From an uncultured Rhodospirillales bacterium (GTDB lineage Bacteria > Pseudomonadota > Alphaproteobacteria > Acetobacterales > Acetobacteraceae), in assembly GCA_903928045.1 (NCBI GenBank), contig CAIYPH010000472.1, positions 1-9,034 on the forward strand: 9,034 nucleotides of DNA, given 5' to 3'. A model generated the notes under the pieces. It had not been told where the DNA came from and did not search any database. It saw only the letters and a program-made list of their open reading frames with translations. Position numbers and translations under genes: made by a program. Shown here one piece after another: positions 1 to 6,038 of the stretch. Position 1 is the first letter of the stretch. Every line of letters starts with the position of its first letter.

Positions 1-588
1 CGCATGGGCATGCGGGCTGCGAATGGCGCGCAGCGTCAGGAACGTCCCCTCCGGCAAGGCATCGGCGCCGAAGCGCTCGGCCCCGGTCACCTTCGCCACC
101 CCATCCACCCGCCGTATCGCCGCCCCCACTCCACCGGTGATGCGGCTGTTCTCGGCGCCGACGTCGAGCACCGCATCGATGATGGCGCGATACCCGGTGC
201 AGCGGCACAGCACCCCGCCCAACGCGGTCTCCACCTCAGCCGCATCTGGTGACGGCACCCGGGCGAGCAGGTCCTCGGCCGCCATCAGCATCCCCGGCGT
301 GCAGATCCCGCACTGGGCGGCGCCGTGGCGGAGGAAGCTTTCGCGCAGATCGGCGTTCGTCAGCCCCTCCACCGTCACCACCGCGCTGCCCGACACCCGC
401 CCGGCCGGCACCAGGCAGGCGCAGACCTGGGCGCCATCGAGCAGCACGGTGCATGCACCGCAATCCCCGGCGTTGCAGCCGATCTTGGTGCCGGTGAGGC
501 CGAGCGTGTCGCGCAGCACGTCCGCCAGCCGCGTCGCCGGCGGCACCGCGACGGTGACGGGATGGCCGTTGAGGGTGAAGCCGATCAT
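1..588 (-). CDS. Fused 2Fe-2S / molybdopterin subunit of a xanthine-dehydrogenase-family hydroxylase (partial)
   Basis: The product is the iron-sulfur plus molybdenum part of a molybdenum hydroxylase, a family that hydroxylates N-heterocycles or oxidises aldehydes and passes electrons from Mo through two 2Fe-2S clusters to FAD. The ATG at 588-586 overlaps the TGA of the FAD-subunit gene (ATGA). All 196 codons in the window are open. Residues 1-75 are a plant-ferredoxin-like domain with cluster ligands C38, C43, C46 and C58 (GCNAGDCGACT). Residues 77-135 are the helical second-cluster domain with C93/C96 (QCGIC) and C128/C130 (CRCTGY). Stand-alone small subunits end near residue 150-160. Here the frame continues through a short linker into RRVDGVAKVTG and RSPHAHA, the typical N-terminus of the large Mo subunit, so this is a CoxS-CoxL fusion. 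The rest of the Mo domain, which would decide the substrate, lies outside the window. E. coli XdhD is a fusion of this kind. Family assignment is firm, substrate unknown. Confidence 0.93.
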   Translation of the reverse strand, partial: MIGFTLNGHPVTVAVPPATRLADVLRDTLGLTGTKIGCNAGDCGACTVLLDGAQVCACLVPAGRVSGSAVVTVEGLTNADLRESFLRHGAAQCGICTPGMLMAAEDLLARVPSPDAAEVETALGGVLCRCTGYRAIIDAVLDVGAENSRITGGVGAAIRRVDGVAKVTGAERFGADALPEGTFLTLRAIRSPHAHA

Positions 589-1397
589 GCCAATTCCCCC
601 ACGGCACGGCGGACCAACTCCACGGCCGCCTCCCGCCGATACGCCGCCGTCGCGCGGATATCGTCGATCGGCGCCAACCCGGCGAACTGCGCCTGCTGCA
701 CCCGTCCAGGATCCGGCGCATATCCAACCAACGCCGCCTCCACCTCCGGCAGCCGCACCGCCACCGGCCCGCAGGCGCCGAGCGCCACCCTTGCGGCGGT
801 GACCACGCCACCCGCGATATCCAGCGACACCGCCGCCATGGCGATGGAAATCACCAGGAAGCGCCGCGCACCGAGTTTGACGAAGGCGGAACGCCGTCCG
901 GAGGGCGCCGGGATGTGCAACCCGGTCACGATCTCATCCGCCGCCAACGCCGTGCGGCGGGGGCCGAGCACGAAATCCGCCACATCCAGCCGCCGCACCC
1001 CACGCGGCCCGGCGATCGCCACCTCTGCCTGCATCGCCAGCAGGCAGGGAACGCCATCAGCCGCCGGGCTCGCATTGCAGAGATTGCCGGCCAGCGTGCC
1101 CATGTTCTGCACCTGCCGCCCACCTACCTGCCCAGCCGCCTGCTTCAGCGCGTCGAAGGCCGGCGGCAGATCGGCCGCCATCACATCCGCCCAGGTGGCA
1201 CCGCACGGGATGTGCCACCCCTCCCCCTCCCGCGTGATCGCCCGGGGCATGGCCGAAATATCGAGAATATCCTCATCCGGAGGGGTCTCTCCGCGCGCCG
1301 GGAAATGGTCGGTCGCGCCAGCCAGCACGGTCCAGCGCCGCGCGCCCAATGCGGCGAGCGTGTCCTCCAGCGTGGCGGGACGGAGATAAAGGCCCAT
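585..1397 (-). CDS. FAD-binding subunit of molybdenum hydroxylase (CoxM/XdhB type)
   Basis: This 270-residue protein is the FAD subunit that takes electrons from the 2Fe-2S clusters of the partner encoded next and hands them to NAD or another acceptor. Two FAD-contact motifs are present: LAGATDHFP at residues 25-33 (family form AGGTD) and QNMGTLAGNLCNASPAADG at about 97-115 (family form NVGTIGGNL-NASPAGD). The C-terminal part matches the CO dehydrogenase flavoprotein C-terminal domain (GARRFLVISIAMAAVSL). The length is typical (about 260-290). The start at 1397 gives MGLYLRPATLED, the usual N-terminus. Longer in-frame starts upstream would run through the promoter and into the divergent gene. 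It is first in a leftward operon and overlaps the fused Fe-S/Mo gene by ATGA, so coupled translation and a 1:1 complex are likely. No strong Shine-Dalgarno precedes the ATG. The order FAD subunit then fused Fe-S/Mo subunit resembles E. coli ygfM-xdhD as I recall it. Confidence 0.93.
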   Translation of the reverse strand: MGLYLRPATLEDTLAALGARRWTVLAGATDHFPARGETPPDEDILDISAMPRAITREGEGWHIPCGATWADVMAADLPPAFDALKQAAGQVGGRQVQNMGTLAGNLCNASPAADGVPCLLAMQAEVAIAGPRGVRRLDVADFVLGPRRTALAADEIVTGLHIPAPSGRRSAFVKLGARRFLVISIAMAAVSLDIAGGVVTAARVALGACGPVAVRLPEVEAALVGYAPDPGRVQQAQFAGLAPIDDIRATAAYRREAAVELVRRAVGELA

Positions 1398-1415
1398 CGG
1401 CGCATCCGCATTTGT

Positions 1416-1426
1416 TTGTATACGAA
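1416..1426. promoter_or_regulatory. Candidate operator, palindrome centred on GTATAC
   Basis: TTGTATACGAA lies just downstream of the leftward -10 box, over the expected transcription start. It is a near-palindrome (TTGTA/TACGA, four of five pairs, perfect GTATAC core) and an AT-rich island in GC-rich DNA. GT-AT-AC cores flanked by T/A resemble sites of GntR-family repressors, so a repressor site shared by the divergent operons is plausible. No regulator gene is in the window, and the assignment rests on position and symmetry only. Confidence 0.35.
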
Positions 1427-1454
1427 TGATCCGTCCACCCCATCCCGCTGTCAA
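1426..1454 (-). promoter_or_regulatory. Sigma70-type promoter for the molybdenum hydroxylase operon
   Basis: Read leftward, a perfect TTGACA -35 box (complement of 1449-1454) is followed by exactly 17 bases and then GATCAT (complement of 1426-1431; 4 of 6 matches to TATAAT). Transcription would start near 1418-1420, about 22 bases before the ATG at 1397. The boxes are read directly; activity is inferred. Confidence 0.55.
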
Positions 1455-1515
1455 GCAACTGGACATCCCGCCCCACCCGGCGGCAGGCTGGCGCGAAACC
1501 GACGGAACCGCGCCC

Positions 1516-2727
1516 ATGTCCACCGACCGCATCGCCACCCTCCTCGCCAATCCCGCCTTCCAGGCGGCCGCCGCCACGCTCGCCGCCGAGCATGAGCGCA
1601 TCGTGGAGGACGGCATCACCCTCACCGAAATCCCCTCGCCCCCCTTCGGCGAAGAAATCCGCGCCGCCGCCTATCGCGAGATGCTGGCCGCCCACCGGCT
1701 GGAAGACGTCGAAACCGACGAGATCGGCAACGTCATGGGCCTCAGGCGCGGCACCGGGAACGGCCCCCTCCTGGTGGTCGCCGCCCATCTCGACACCGTT
1801 TTCCCCGCCGGCACCGACGTGAAAGTGAAGCGCGAAGGCACCAAGCTCTTCGCCCCCGGCATCGGCGATGACACCCGCAGCCTCGCCGTGCTGCTCGGCT
1901 TCATCCGCGCCCTCGATGGCGCCGGGATCAAGACCTCGAGTGACATCCTCTTCGTCGGCGATGTCGGCGAGGAGGGGCTGGGCGATTTGCGCGGCGTGCG
2001 CCACCTCTTCACCAAGGGTAAATACCGCGACCGCATCAAGAACTTCATCACCGTCGACAGCCCAGACATGACCAACATCGCGGTCGGCGGCATCGGCTCC
2101 AAGCGCTACCGCGTCACCTTCCGCGGCCCCGGCGGCCACAGCTTCGGCGCCTTCGGCCTGGTCAACCCGATGTATGCGATGGCCCAGGCGATGACCGAGT
2201 TCGCCAAGACACAGGTGCCAGCCAAGCCGCGCACCACCTACGCCGTCAGCGTCACCGGCGGCGGCACCTCCATCAACTCCATCCCCAACGAGGTGTTCAT
2301 GGACGTCGACATGCGCTCGCAGGACGCGACCGAACTCGCCCGGCTCGAGGCCCGCTTCAAATCCATCGTCGCCGAGGCGGTGGCGACCGAAAACAACGCC
2401 CGCTCCACCCGCGCCGGCGAGATCACCGCCGAGCTCACCCTGGTGGGCGACCGCCCGGCCGGCGCGACCGACATGGACAGCGAGCTGGTGCGCTTCGCCA
2501 CCGCCGCCTACCACGCCCAGGGCTTCGCCCCCGCGCATGAGTTCTCCTCCACCGACGCCAATATCCCGATGAGCCTCGGCATCCCCGCCATCCGCATCGG
2601 CTCCGGCGGCAGCAGCGGCCGCGCCCATTCGCTCGACGAATGGATCGACATGGCGCCCGAGCCCGCCATTCGCGGCATGACGGCCTCGCTCGCCACCATC
2701 GTCGCGGTGGCGGGCCTCGCCGAATGA
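1516..2727 (+). CDS. M20-family metallopeptidase / amidohydrolase
   Basis: This 403-residue protein belongs to the M20/M25/M40 di-zinc family, which cleaves peptide, carbamoyl or N-acyl amide bonds. The metal and catalytic pattern is complete: H91 with D93 (AAHLDTV), the bridging Asp in GIGDDT (D118/D119), the general base and ligand pair E152-E153 (GDVGEEG), an Asp ligand in VDSPD (D181), and the last His in GRAHSLDEW (H371). H208 in GPGGHSFG marks the inserted dimerisation domain, so catalytic and lid domains are both intact. There is no signal peptide, so it is cytoplasmic. The start at 1516 (MSTDRIATLL) was preferred because the in-frame ATG at 1426 adds a proline-rich stretch lying in the divergent promoter region. 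The upstream ribosome site is weak (CGGAA). It is the first gene of the rightward operon and overlaps the M81 gene by ATGA. The family is certain; whether it is a peptidase, deacylase or carbamoylase is not visible. Confidence 0.93.
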   Translation: MSTDRIATLLANPAFQAAAATLAAEHERIVEDGITLTEIPSPPFGEEIRAAAYREMLAAHRLEDVETDEIGNVMGLRRGTGNGPLLVVAAHLDTVFPAGTDVKVKREGTKLFAPGIGDDTRSLAVLLGFIRALDGAGIKTSSDILFVGDVGEEGLGDLRGVRHLFTKGKYRDRIKNFITVDSPDMTNIAVGGIGSKRYRVTFRGPGGHSFGAFGLVNPMYAMAQAMTEFAKTQVPAKPRTTYAVSVTGGGTSINSIPNEVFMDVDMRSQDATELARLEARFKSIVAEAVATENNARSTRAGEITAELTLVGDRPAGATDMDSELVRFATAAYHAQGFAPAHEFSSTDANIPMSLGIPAIRIGSGGSSGRAHSLDEWIDMAPEPAIRGMTASLATIVAVAGLAE

Positions 2728-4160
2728 GGCCGCGCATTGCCGTCGGCGGGTTCCATACGGAGTGCACCACCTGGAGCCCGGTACTGATCGAGGCTGCCGA
2801 TTTCCGCCAGTTGCGCGGCGAGGAGATCCTAGCCCACCCGGAATTCGCCATGCTCCCCAGCTTCGAGGCAGAGTGGCTGCCGACGCTGCATTGCCGCTCC
2901 GTCCCCGGCGGGCCGGTGGCCGCTGCCGCCTACGCCGAATTCAAGGTCGAATTCCTCGACCGGCTGCGCGCCGCCCTGCCGCTCGACGGGCTCTATCTCG
3001 CCATGCACGGCGCCGCCTATGTGCAGGGCATGGATGACGCCGAGGGCGACTTCATCGCCGCCGCCCGCGACGTGGTGGGGCCGGACTGCCCCATCGCCGC
3101 GAGCTACGACCTGCACGGCAATGTCAGCCAGCGCGTGATCGACGGGCTGGATATCTTCGCCGCCTACCGCACCGCGCCGCATATCGATGTGGACGAAACC
3201 AAGTCCCGCGCCGTGCGCATGCTGTTGGACGCCATCGCCACCGGCATCCGCCCGATCATCGCCTGGGCCCCGGTGCCGGTGCTGCTGTCAGGCGAGCGCA
3301 CGCCGACCACCGCCGAGCCCGCCGCCACGCTCTACGCCGCGCTGCCGCACATCGATGCACGGCCGGGCGTGCTCGATGCCAATTTGATGATCGGCTTCGC
3401 CTGGGCCGACGAGCCGCGCTGCACCGCCGCCGCCGTGGTCACCGGCACGGATCGCGCCGCCGCCAGCGCCGCTGCCGAGGCGATCGCCGCCGCCGACTGG
3501 GCCGCCCGCAACGGCTTCGGCTTCGGTCCGCACGTGCATTCCCTCGCCACCTGCCTCGACATCGCCGCCGCCAGCCCCACAAACCCCGTGGTGATCTCCG
3601 ATTCCGGCGACAACCCCACCGCCGGCGGCGTCGCCGATCGCGCCGAGGTGCTGGAGGCGGTGCTGCAACGCGGCATGACCGGCGTGCTGTTCGCCGCCAT
3701 CACCGACCCTCCGGCGATCATCGCCTGCTACGCCGCCGGCGAGGGCGCCACGCTCGACCTCAGCATCGGCGGCGCCCTCAACCCCGCGGGCAGCCCGCGC
3801 GTGACACTGCGCGCCATTGTGCAGCGTGTGGTCGGCGAAGGCCCCGAGCGCCAGGCGGTGATCACCGCCGCCGGCAATACCATCGTCCTCGCCGCCCGCC
3901 GCCGCCCCTACTACAACGCCGAGGATTACGTGCCGCTGGGGCTCGACCCCGCATCCTTCAAAGTGCTGGTGGTGAAGCTCGGCTACCTCATGCCGGACCT
4001 CGCGGCTATCGCCAATCCCGGCATCATGGCCCTCACCGGCGGCGTGGTGGATGCCGAGCTGGAACGCCTGCCCATCACCCGCGTGCCCCGCCCCGTCTAC
4101 CCCTGGGACCGCGATTTCGCCTTTACCCCCAAAGCCCGTTTGTCGGAGCGCGCATCATGA
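2724..4160 (+). CDS. M81-family metallopeptidase, MlrC (microcystinase C)-like
   Basis: This 478-residue protein belongs to the M81/DUF1485 family, whose known member MlrC is the zinc hydrolase that degrades linearised microcystin fragments in sphingomonads. Likely zinc and active-site residues are E13 (FHTECTTWSP), H95 (AMHGA), D129 and H131 (YDLHGN) and H153 (APHID). The D-x-H step and the 34- and 22-residue spacings on either side agree with the MlrC residues as I recall them (H150, D184, H186, H208). The family signature SDSGDNPTAGG is at 292-302, followed by the C-terminal MlrC domain to the end. Length is normal, no signal peptide is seen, and residues 245-261 form an alanine-rich helix. 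The ATG at 2724 overlaps the stop of the M20 gene and gives the usual RIAVGGFHTE N-terminus; a longer upstream start would be wholly inside the M20 gene. Most M81 proteins have no proven substrate, so cyanotoxin degradation should not be assumed. Pairing with an M20 hydrolase suggests successive hydrolysis of one amide-containing compound. Confidence 0.92.
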   Translation: MRPRIAVGGFHTECTTWSPVLIEAADFRQLRGEEILAHPEFAMLPSFEAEWLPTLHCRSVPGGPVAAAAYAEFKVEFLDRLRAALPLDGLYLAMHGAAYVQGMDDAEGDFIAAARDVVGPDCPIAASYDLHGNVSQRVIDGLDIFAAYRTAPHIDVDETKSRAVRMLLDAIATGIRPIIAWAPVPVLLSGERTPTTAEPAATLYAALPHIDARPGVLDANLMIGFAWADEPRCTAAAVVTGTDRAAASAAAEAIAAADWAARNGFGFGPHVHSLATCLDIAAASPTNPVVISDSGDNPTAGGVADRAEVLEAVLQRGMTGVLFAAITDPPAIIACYAAGEGATLDLSIGGALNPAGSPRVTLRAIVQRVVGEGPERQAVITAAGNTIVLAARRRPYYNAEDYVPLGLDPASFKVLVVKLGYLMPDLAAIANPGIMALTGGVVDAELERLPITRVPRPVYPWDRDFAFTPKARLSERAS

Positions 4161-4915
4161 CCCCGCTGATCGAACTCTGCGTCGAAGGCGTCGATGGCGC
4201 GGTGACCGCGGCCGAAGCCGGCGCCGATCGTGTCGAACTCTGCGCCAGTTTGCTGGAGGGCGGGCTCACCCCCAGCCTCGGCACGCTCCGCGCCACGCTT
4301 GCCGCCGTCAGCATCCCCGTCGCCGTGATGGTGCGGCCGCGCGGGGGGGATTTCCTCTACTCCGAGCGCGAATTCGCCTCGATGCTGGATGACGTCGCCC
4401 GCTTCCGCGACGAGGGGGCGGCATGCGTGGTGTTCGGCTGCCTCAACCCCGACGGCACGGTGGACGAGGCGCGCACCGCCCGCCTCGCCGAGCGCGCCAG
4501 CCCCGCCGAAGCCACCTTCCACCGCGCCTTCGACATGACGGCGGACCCCGCCGAGGCCTTGGAGGCGCTGATCCGCTGCGGCGTCACCCGTGTGCTCACC
4601 TCCGGCCAGGCGCCGAGCGGCATCCAGGGGCTCAAGCTGCTGAAATCCCTGGTCGAACAGGCCGATGGACGCATCATCATCATGGGCTGCGGCGCCCTGC
4701 GGCCCGACACCATCGGCAAGGTCCGCGCCGGCGCGGGGCTCACCGAGCTGCATTTCTCCGCGCAGACCGACCTTGAGAGCGGCATGACATACCGCAACAA
4801 CCGTCTCGCCATGGGCGCCACCCCGCTCTCCCGCGAGTTCCTCCGACTGGGCACCGACCCCGATCTGGTCCGCGCCACCATCAAGGCGGCGCGCGCCTCA
4901 AGGAAAACGGCGTGA
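4157..4915 (+). CDS. cutC: CutC-family TIM-barrel protein
   Basis: This 252-residue protein matches the CutC family (PF03932) along its full length. The barrel-lining motifs are present in order: IELCVEG (5-11), AGADRVELC (21-29) with EGGLTPS (34-40), VMVRPRGGDF (57-66), FHRAFDM (121-127), LTSGQ (147-151), MGCGAL (176-181) and ELHFSA (197-202). These strand-end residues form the conserved barrel mouth, and nothing appears missing. The family is labelled copper homeostasis, but in E. coli the copper phenotype of cutC was traced to MicL, an sRNA from the 3' part of the gene, so that label is weakly founded. It is unrelated to the choline TMA-lyase also called CutC. Here it is the third gene of a metabolic operon, overlapping the M81 gene by ATGA and the oxidoreductase gene by GTGA, with no copper genes near. 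I infer an unidentified enzymatic role. Family certain, function open. Confidence 0.93.
   Translation: MTPLIELCVEGVDGAVTAAEAGADRVELCASLLEGGLTPSLGTLRATLAAVSIPVAVMVRPRGGDFLYSEREFASMLDDVARFRDEGAACVVFGCLNPDGTVDEARTARLAERASPAEATFHRAFDMTADPAEALEALIRCGVTRVLTSGQAPSGIQGLKLLKSLVEQADGRIIIMGCGALRPDTIGKVRAGAGLTELHFSAQTDLESGMTYRNNRLAMGATPLSREFLRLGTDPDLVRATIKAARASRKTA
4900..4905 (+). promoter_or_regulatory. Ribosome binding site supporting a GTG start
   Basis: AAGGAA lies six bases before the GTG at 4912, inside the last codons of the CutC gene. It supports GTG as the true start of the oxidoreductase gene; there the nucleotide-binding motif begins almost at once, as the family requires. Confidence 0.6.
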
Positions 4916-5865
4916 TCCGCTGGGGCTTCCTCGGCGCGTCCCGCATCGGTCGCCGCGCCGTGGCGCCGGCGGTGCTCGATTGCGGCCACCGGCTCGACGC
5001 CGTCGCCGCCCGCGATGCCGCCCGCGCCGAAGACTTCGCCTACGCCTTCGGCGCCCGCCGCCATTACGGCGACTACGCAGCGCTGATCGATGACCCCGCG
5101 ATCGACGCCATCTACAACGCGCTCCCCAATGACGCGCATCTGCCCTGGACGCTGCGAGCACTCGCCGCCGGCAAGCACGTGCTGTGCGAAAAGCCCCTGG
5201 CGCTGAACGCCGCGGAAGTCTCCGCCATGCTGGAGGCCGAGGCCGCCTCCGGCATGCGCGCCATGGAGGCGTTCTGCCACATCCACCACCCCCAGCTCAT
5301 CCGCCTGCGCGCGCTGCTCGATGGCGGCGCCATCGGCCGGCTGCTGACCATGCAGGCGAGTTTCGGCAACACCCTGGCGGAGGACTGGGATTTCCGCTGG
5401 CACGCCAGCATGGGCGGCGGCGCCCTTCTCGATCTCGGCACCTATTGCGTGAGCCTGATGCGCCTGCTCGCCGGCGAACCCACCTCGGCCAGCGCGCTGG
5501 CGACCATGCAAGGCGACGTCGACGCCGCGCTCTCCGGCCAACTCGATTTCGCGGGCGCGCCGGCGCAGTTCACCTGCTCCTTCATCTCAACCCGCACCCA
5601 GCACCTCGAACTCGTCGGCACCGACGGCAAGATCCTGCTGGACTGGCCCTTCTCCACCAAGGGCAAGGAAACCCGCATCTTCCACGGCGACACCGCCGAG
5701 CGCTTCCCGGCGATTGACCCCTATGGCCGCATGGTCAGCCATTTCGCCCGCATGGTGGCGGGCGAACCTGGGTTGGATTTCGGGTTGGACTGGTCGTTGC
5801 GGCAGGCGCAAGTGCTGGATGGGTTGGCACTGTCAGCCAAAGAGAGGAAGGTTGTTCTTTTTTGA
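4912..5865 (+). CDS. Gfo/Idh/MocA-family NAD(P)-dependent oxidoreductase
   Basis: This 317-residue protein starts with GTG in a GTGA overlap with CutC. The N-terminal Rossmann fold is seen in WGFLGASRIG (4-13, GxxGxxxxG type), and the family signature CEKP is at 92-95, with the lysine that contacts cofactor and substrate. The C-terminal alpha/beta domain carries GGGALLDLGTY at 168-178. An Asp four residues before a Tyr (D174, Y178) is the arrangement of glucose-fructose oxidoreductase and dihydrodiol/xylose dehydrogenase relatives, where the Tyr is catalytic, rather than the D-x-x-x-H of inositol dehydrogenases. There is no Tat or Sec signal, so it is cytoplasmic. A sugar, polyol or cyclic diol is the likely substrate class, but this is inference. 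The gene ends inside an AT-rich repeat: the last residues (about KERKVVLF) and the TGA are encoded by the left arm of the palindrome. The preceding conserved part is complete, so the altered tail is probably harmless. Last gene of the operon. Confidence 0.92.
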   Translation: MIRWGFLGASRIGRRAVAPAVLDCGHRLDAVAARDAARAEDFAYAFGARRHYGDYAALIDDPAIDAIYNALPNDAHLPWTLRALAAGKHVLCEKPLALNAAEVSAMLEAEAASGMRAMEAFCHIHHPQLIRLRALLDGGAIGRLLTMQASFGNTLAEDWDFRWHASMGGGALLDLGTYCVSLMRLLAGEPTSASALATMQGDVDAALSGQLDFAGAPAQFTCSFISTRTQHLELVGTDGKILLDWPFSTKGKETRIFHGDTAERFPAIDPYGRMVSHFARMVAGEPGLDFGLDWSLRQAQVLDGLALSAKERKVVLF

Positions 5866-5982
5866 AAAAAAGAACCAAAAAACTTCTATTCGTTTGCTGG
5901 CTGCTCTCCCAGGAATGCACGCGGCAAACGGATGAAATAATTTTTGCTTCTTTTTTCAAAAAGAAGCGCTTCCTTCCTCTTT
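5841..5982. repeat. AT-rich palindromic intergenic repeat, copy 1
   Basis: This is an imperfect palindrome of about 142 bases in otherwise very GC-rich DNA. Each arm contains its own hairpin. The left is GTTCTTTTTT-GA-AAAAAAGAAC (5854-5875, loop plus 10-bp stem). The right is GCTTCTTTTT-TC-AAAAAGAAGC (5946-5967). The arms are also complementary to each other: AGGAAGG near 5845 pairs with CCTTCCT near 5972-5978, and CGTTTGC (5891-5897) pairs exactly with GCAAACG (5924-5930) near the centre. A second copy lies at 8850-8991. It overlaps the end of the oxidoreductase gene, whose TGA falls in the left hairpin loop. The position suggests a terminator or 3'-end structure, but no stem is followed by a normal U-tract, so that is inference. 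Confidence 0.85.
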
Positions 5983-5983
5983 C

Positions 5984-6012
5984 TTGACCTCGCTTTCCCC
6001 TCGCCGCATCGT
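5984..6012 (+). promoter_or_regulatory. Weak candidate promoter for the LLM-S9 unit
   Basis: TTGACC (5984-5989; 5 of 6 to TTGACA) is followed by 17 bases and CATCGT (6007-6012; 3 of 6 to TATAAT), ending 26 bases before the ATG at 6039. It sits immediately after repeat copy 1, where the downstream unit would need its own promoter. The -10 match is poor. Confidence 0.28.
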
Positions 6013-6038
6013 GCCGGCCGAAGCATAGGGAGCGCGAC

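Noticed and set aside
325..1389. 354-codon plus-strand open frame opposite the molybdenum hydroxylase genes
   Set aside because: The minus strand carries complete FAD and 2Fe-2S motifs here; the plus frame is Arg/Ala/Pro/Ser-rich without domains.
1426..1515. Longer N-terminus for the M20 protein from the ATG at 1426
   Set aside because: The extra 30 residues are proline-rich and unlike the family, and they would occupy the divergent promoter. MSTDRIATLL at 1516 is a more normal start.
1273..2628. 451-codon open frame on the minus strand opposite the M20 gene
   Set aside because: Its translation is low-complexity Gly/Ala/Asp/His-rich, typical of the antisense of GC-rich coding DNA. It overlaps the complete M20 motifs and the promoter region, and has no recognisable domain.
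2640..2723. Longer N-terminus for the M81 protein
   Set aside because: The added Arg/His/Gly-rich segment lies wholly within the M20 coding region. The ATG at 2724 gives the conserved family N-terminus and the same ATGA overlap as the other junctions.
2724..4160. Calling the M81 gene mlrC and inferring microcystin degradation
   Set aside because: Active-site residues match, but the family is broad and the other mlr genes are not present in the window, so the specific symbol and pathway are unsupported.
4357..5541. 394-codon minus-strand open frame across CutC and the oxidoreductase
   Set aside because: It spans the junction of two well-supported genes, and its composition and lack of motifs mark it as a shadow frame.
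5854..5875. Left T/A hairpin as a classic Rho-independent terminator
   Set aside because: The stem is almost entirely T/A pairs and is followed by CAAAAAAC rather than a U-tract. It was kept only as part of the larger palindromic repeat.
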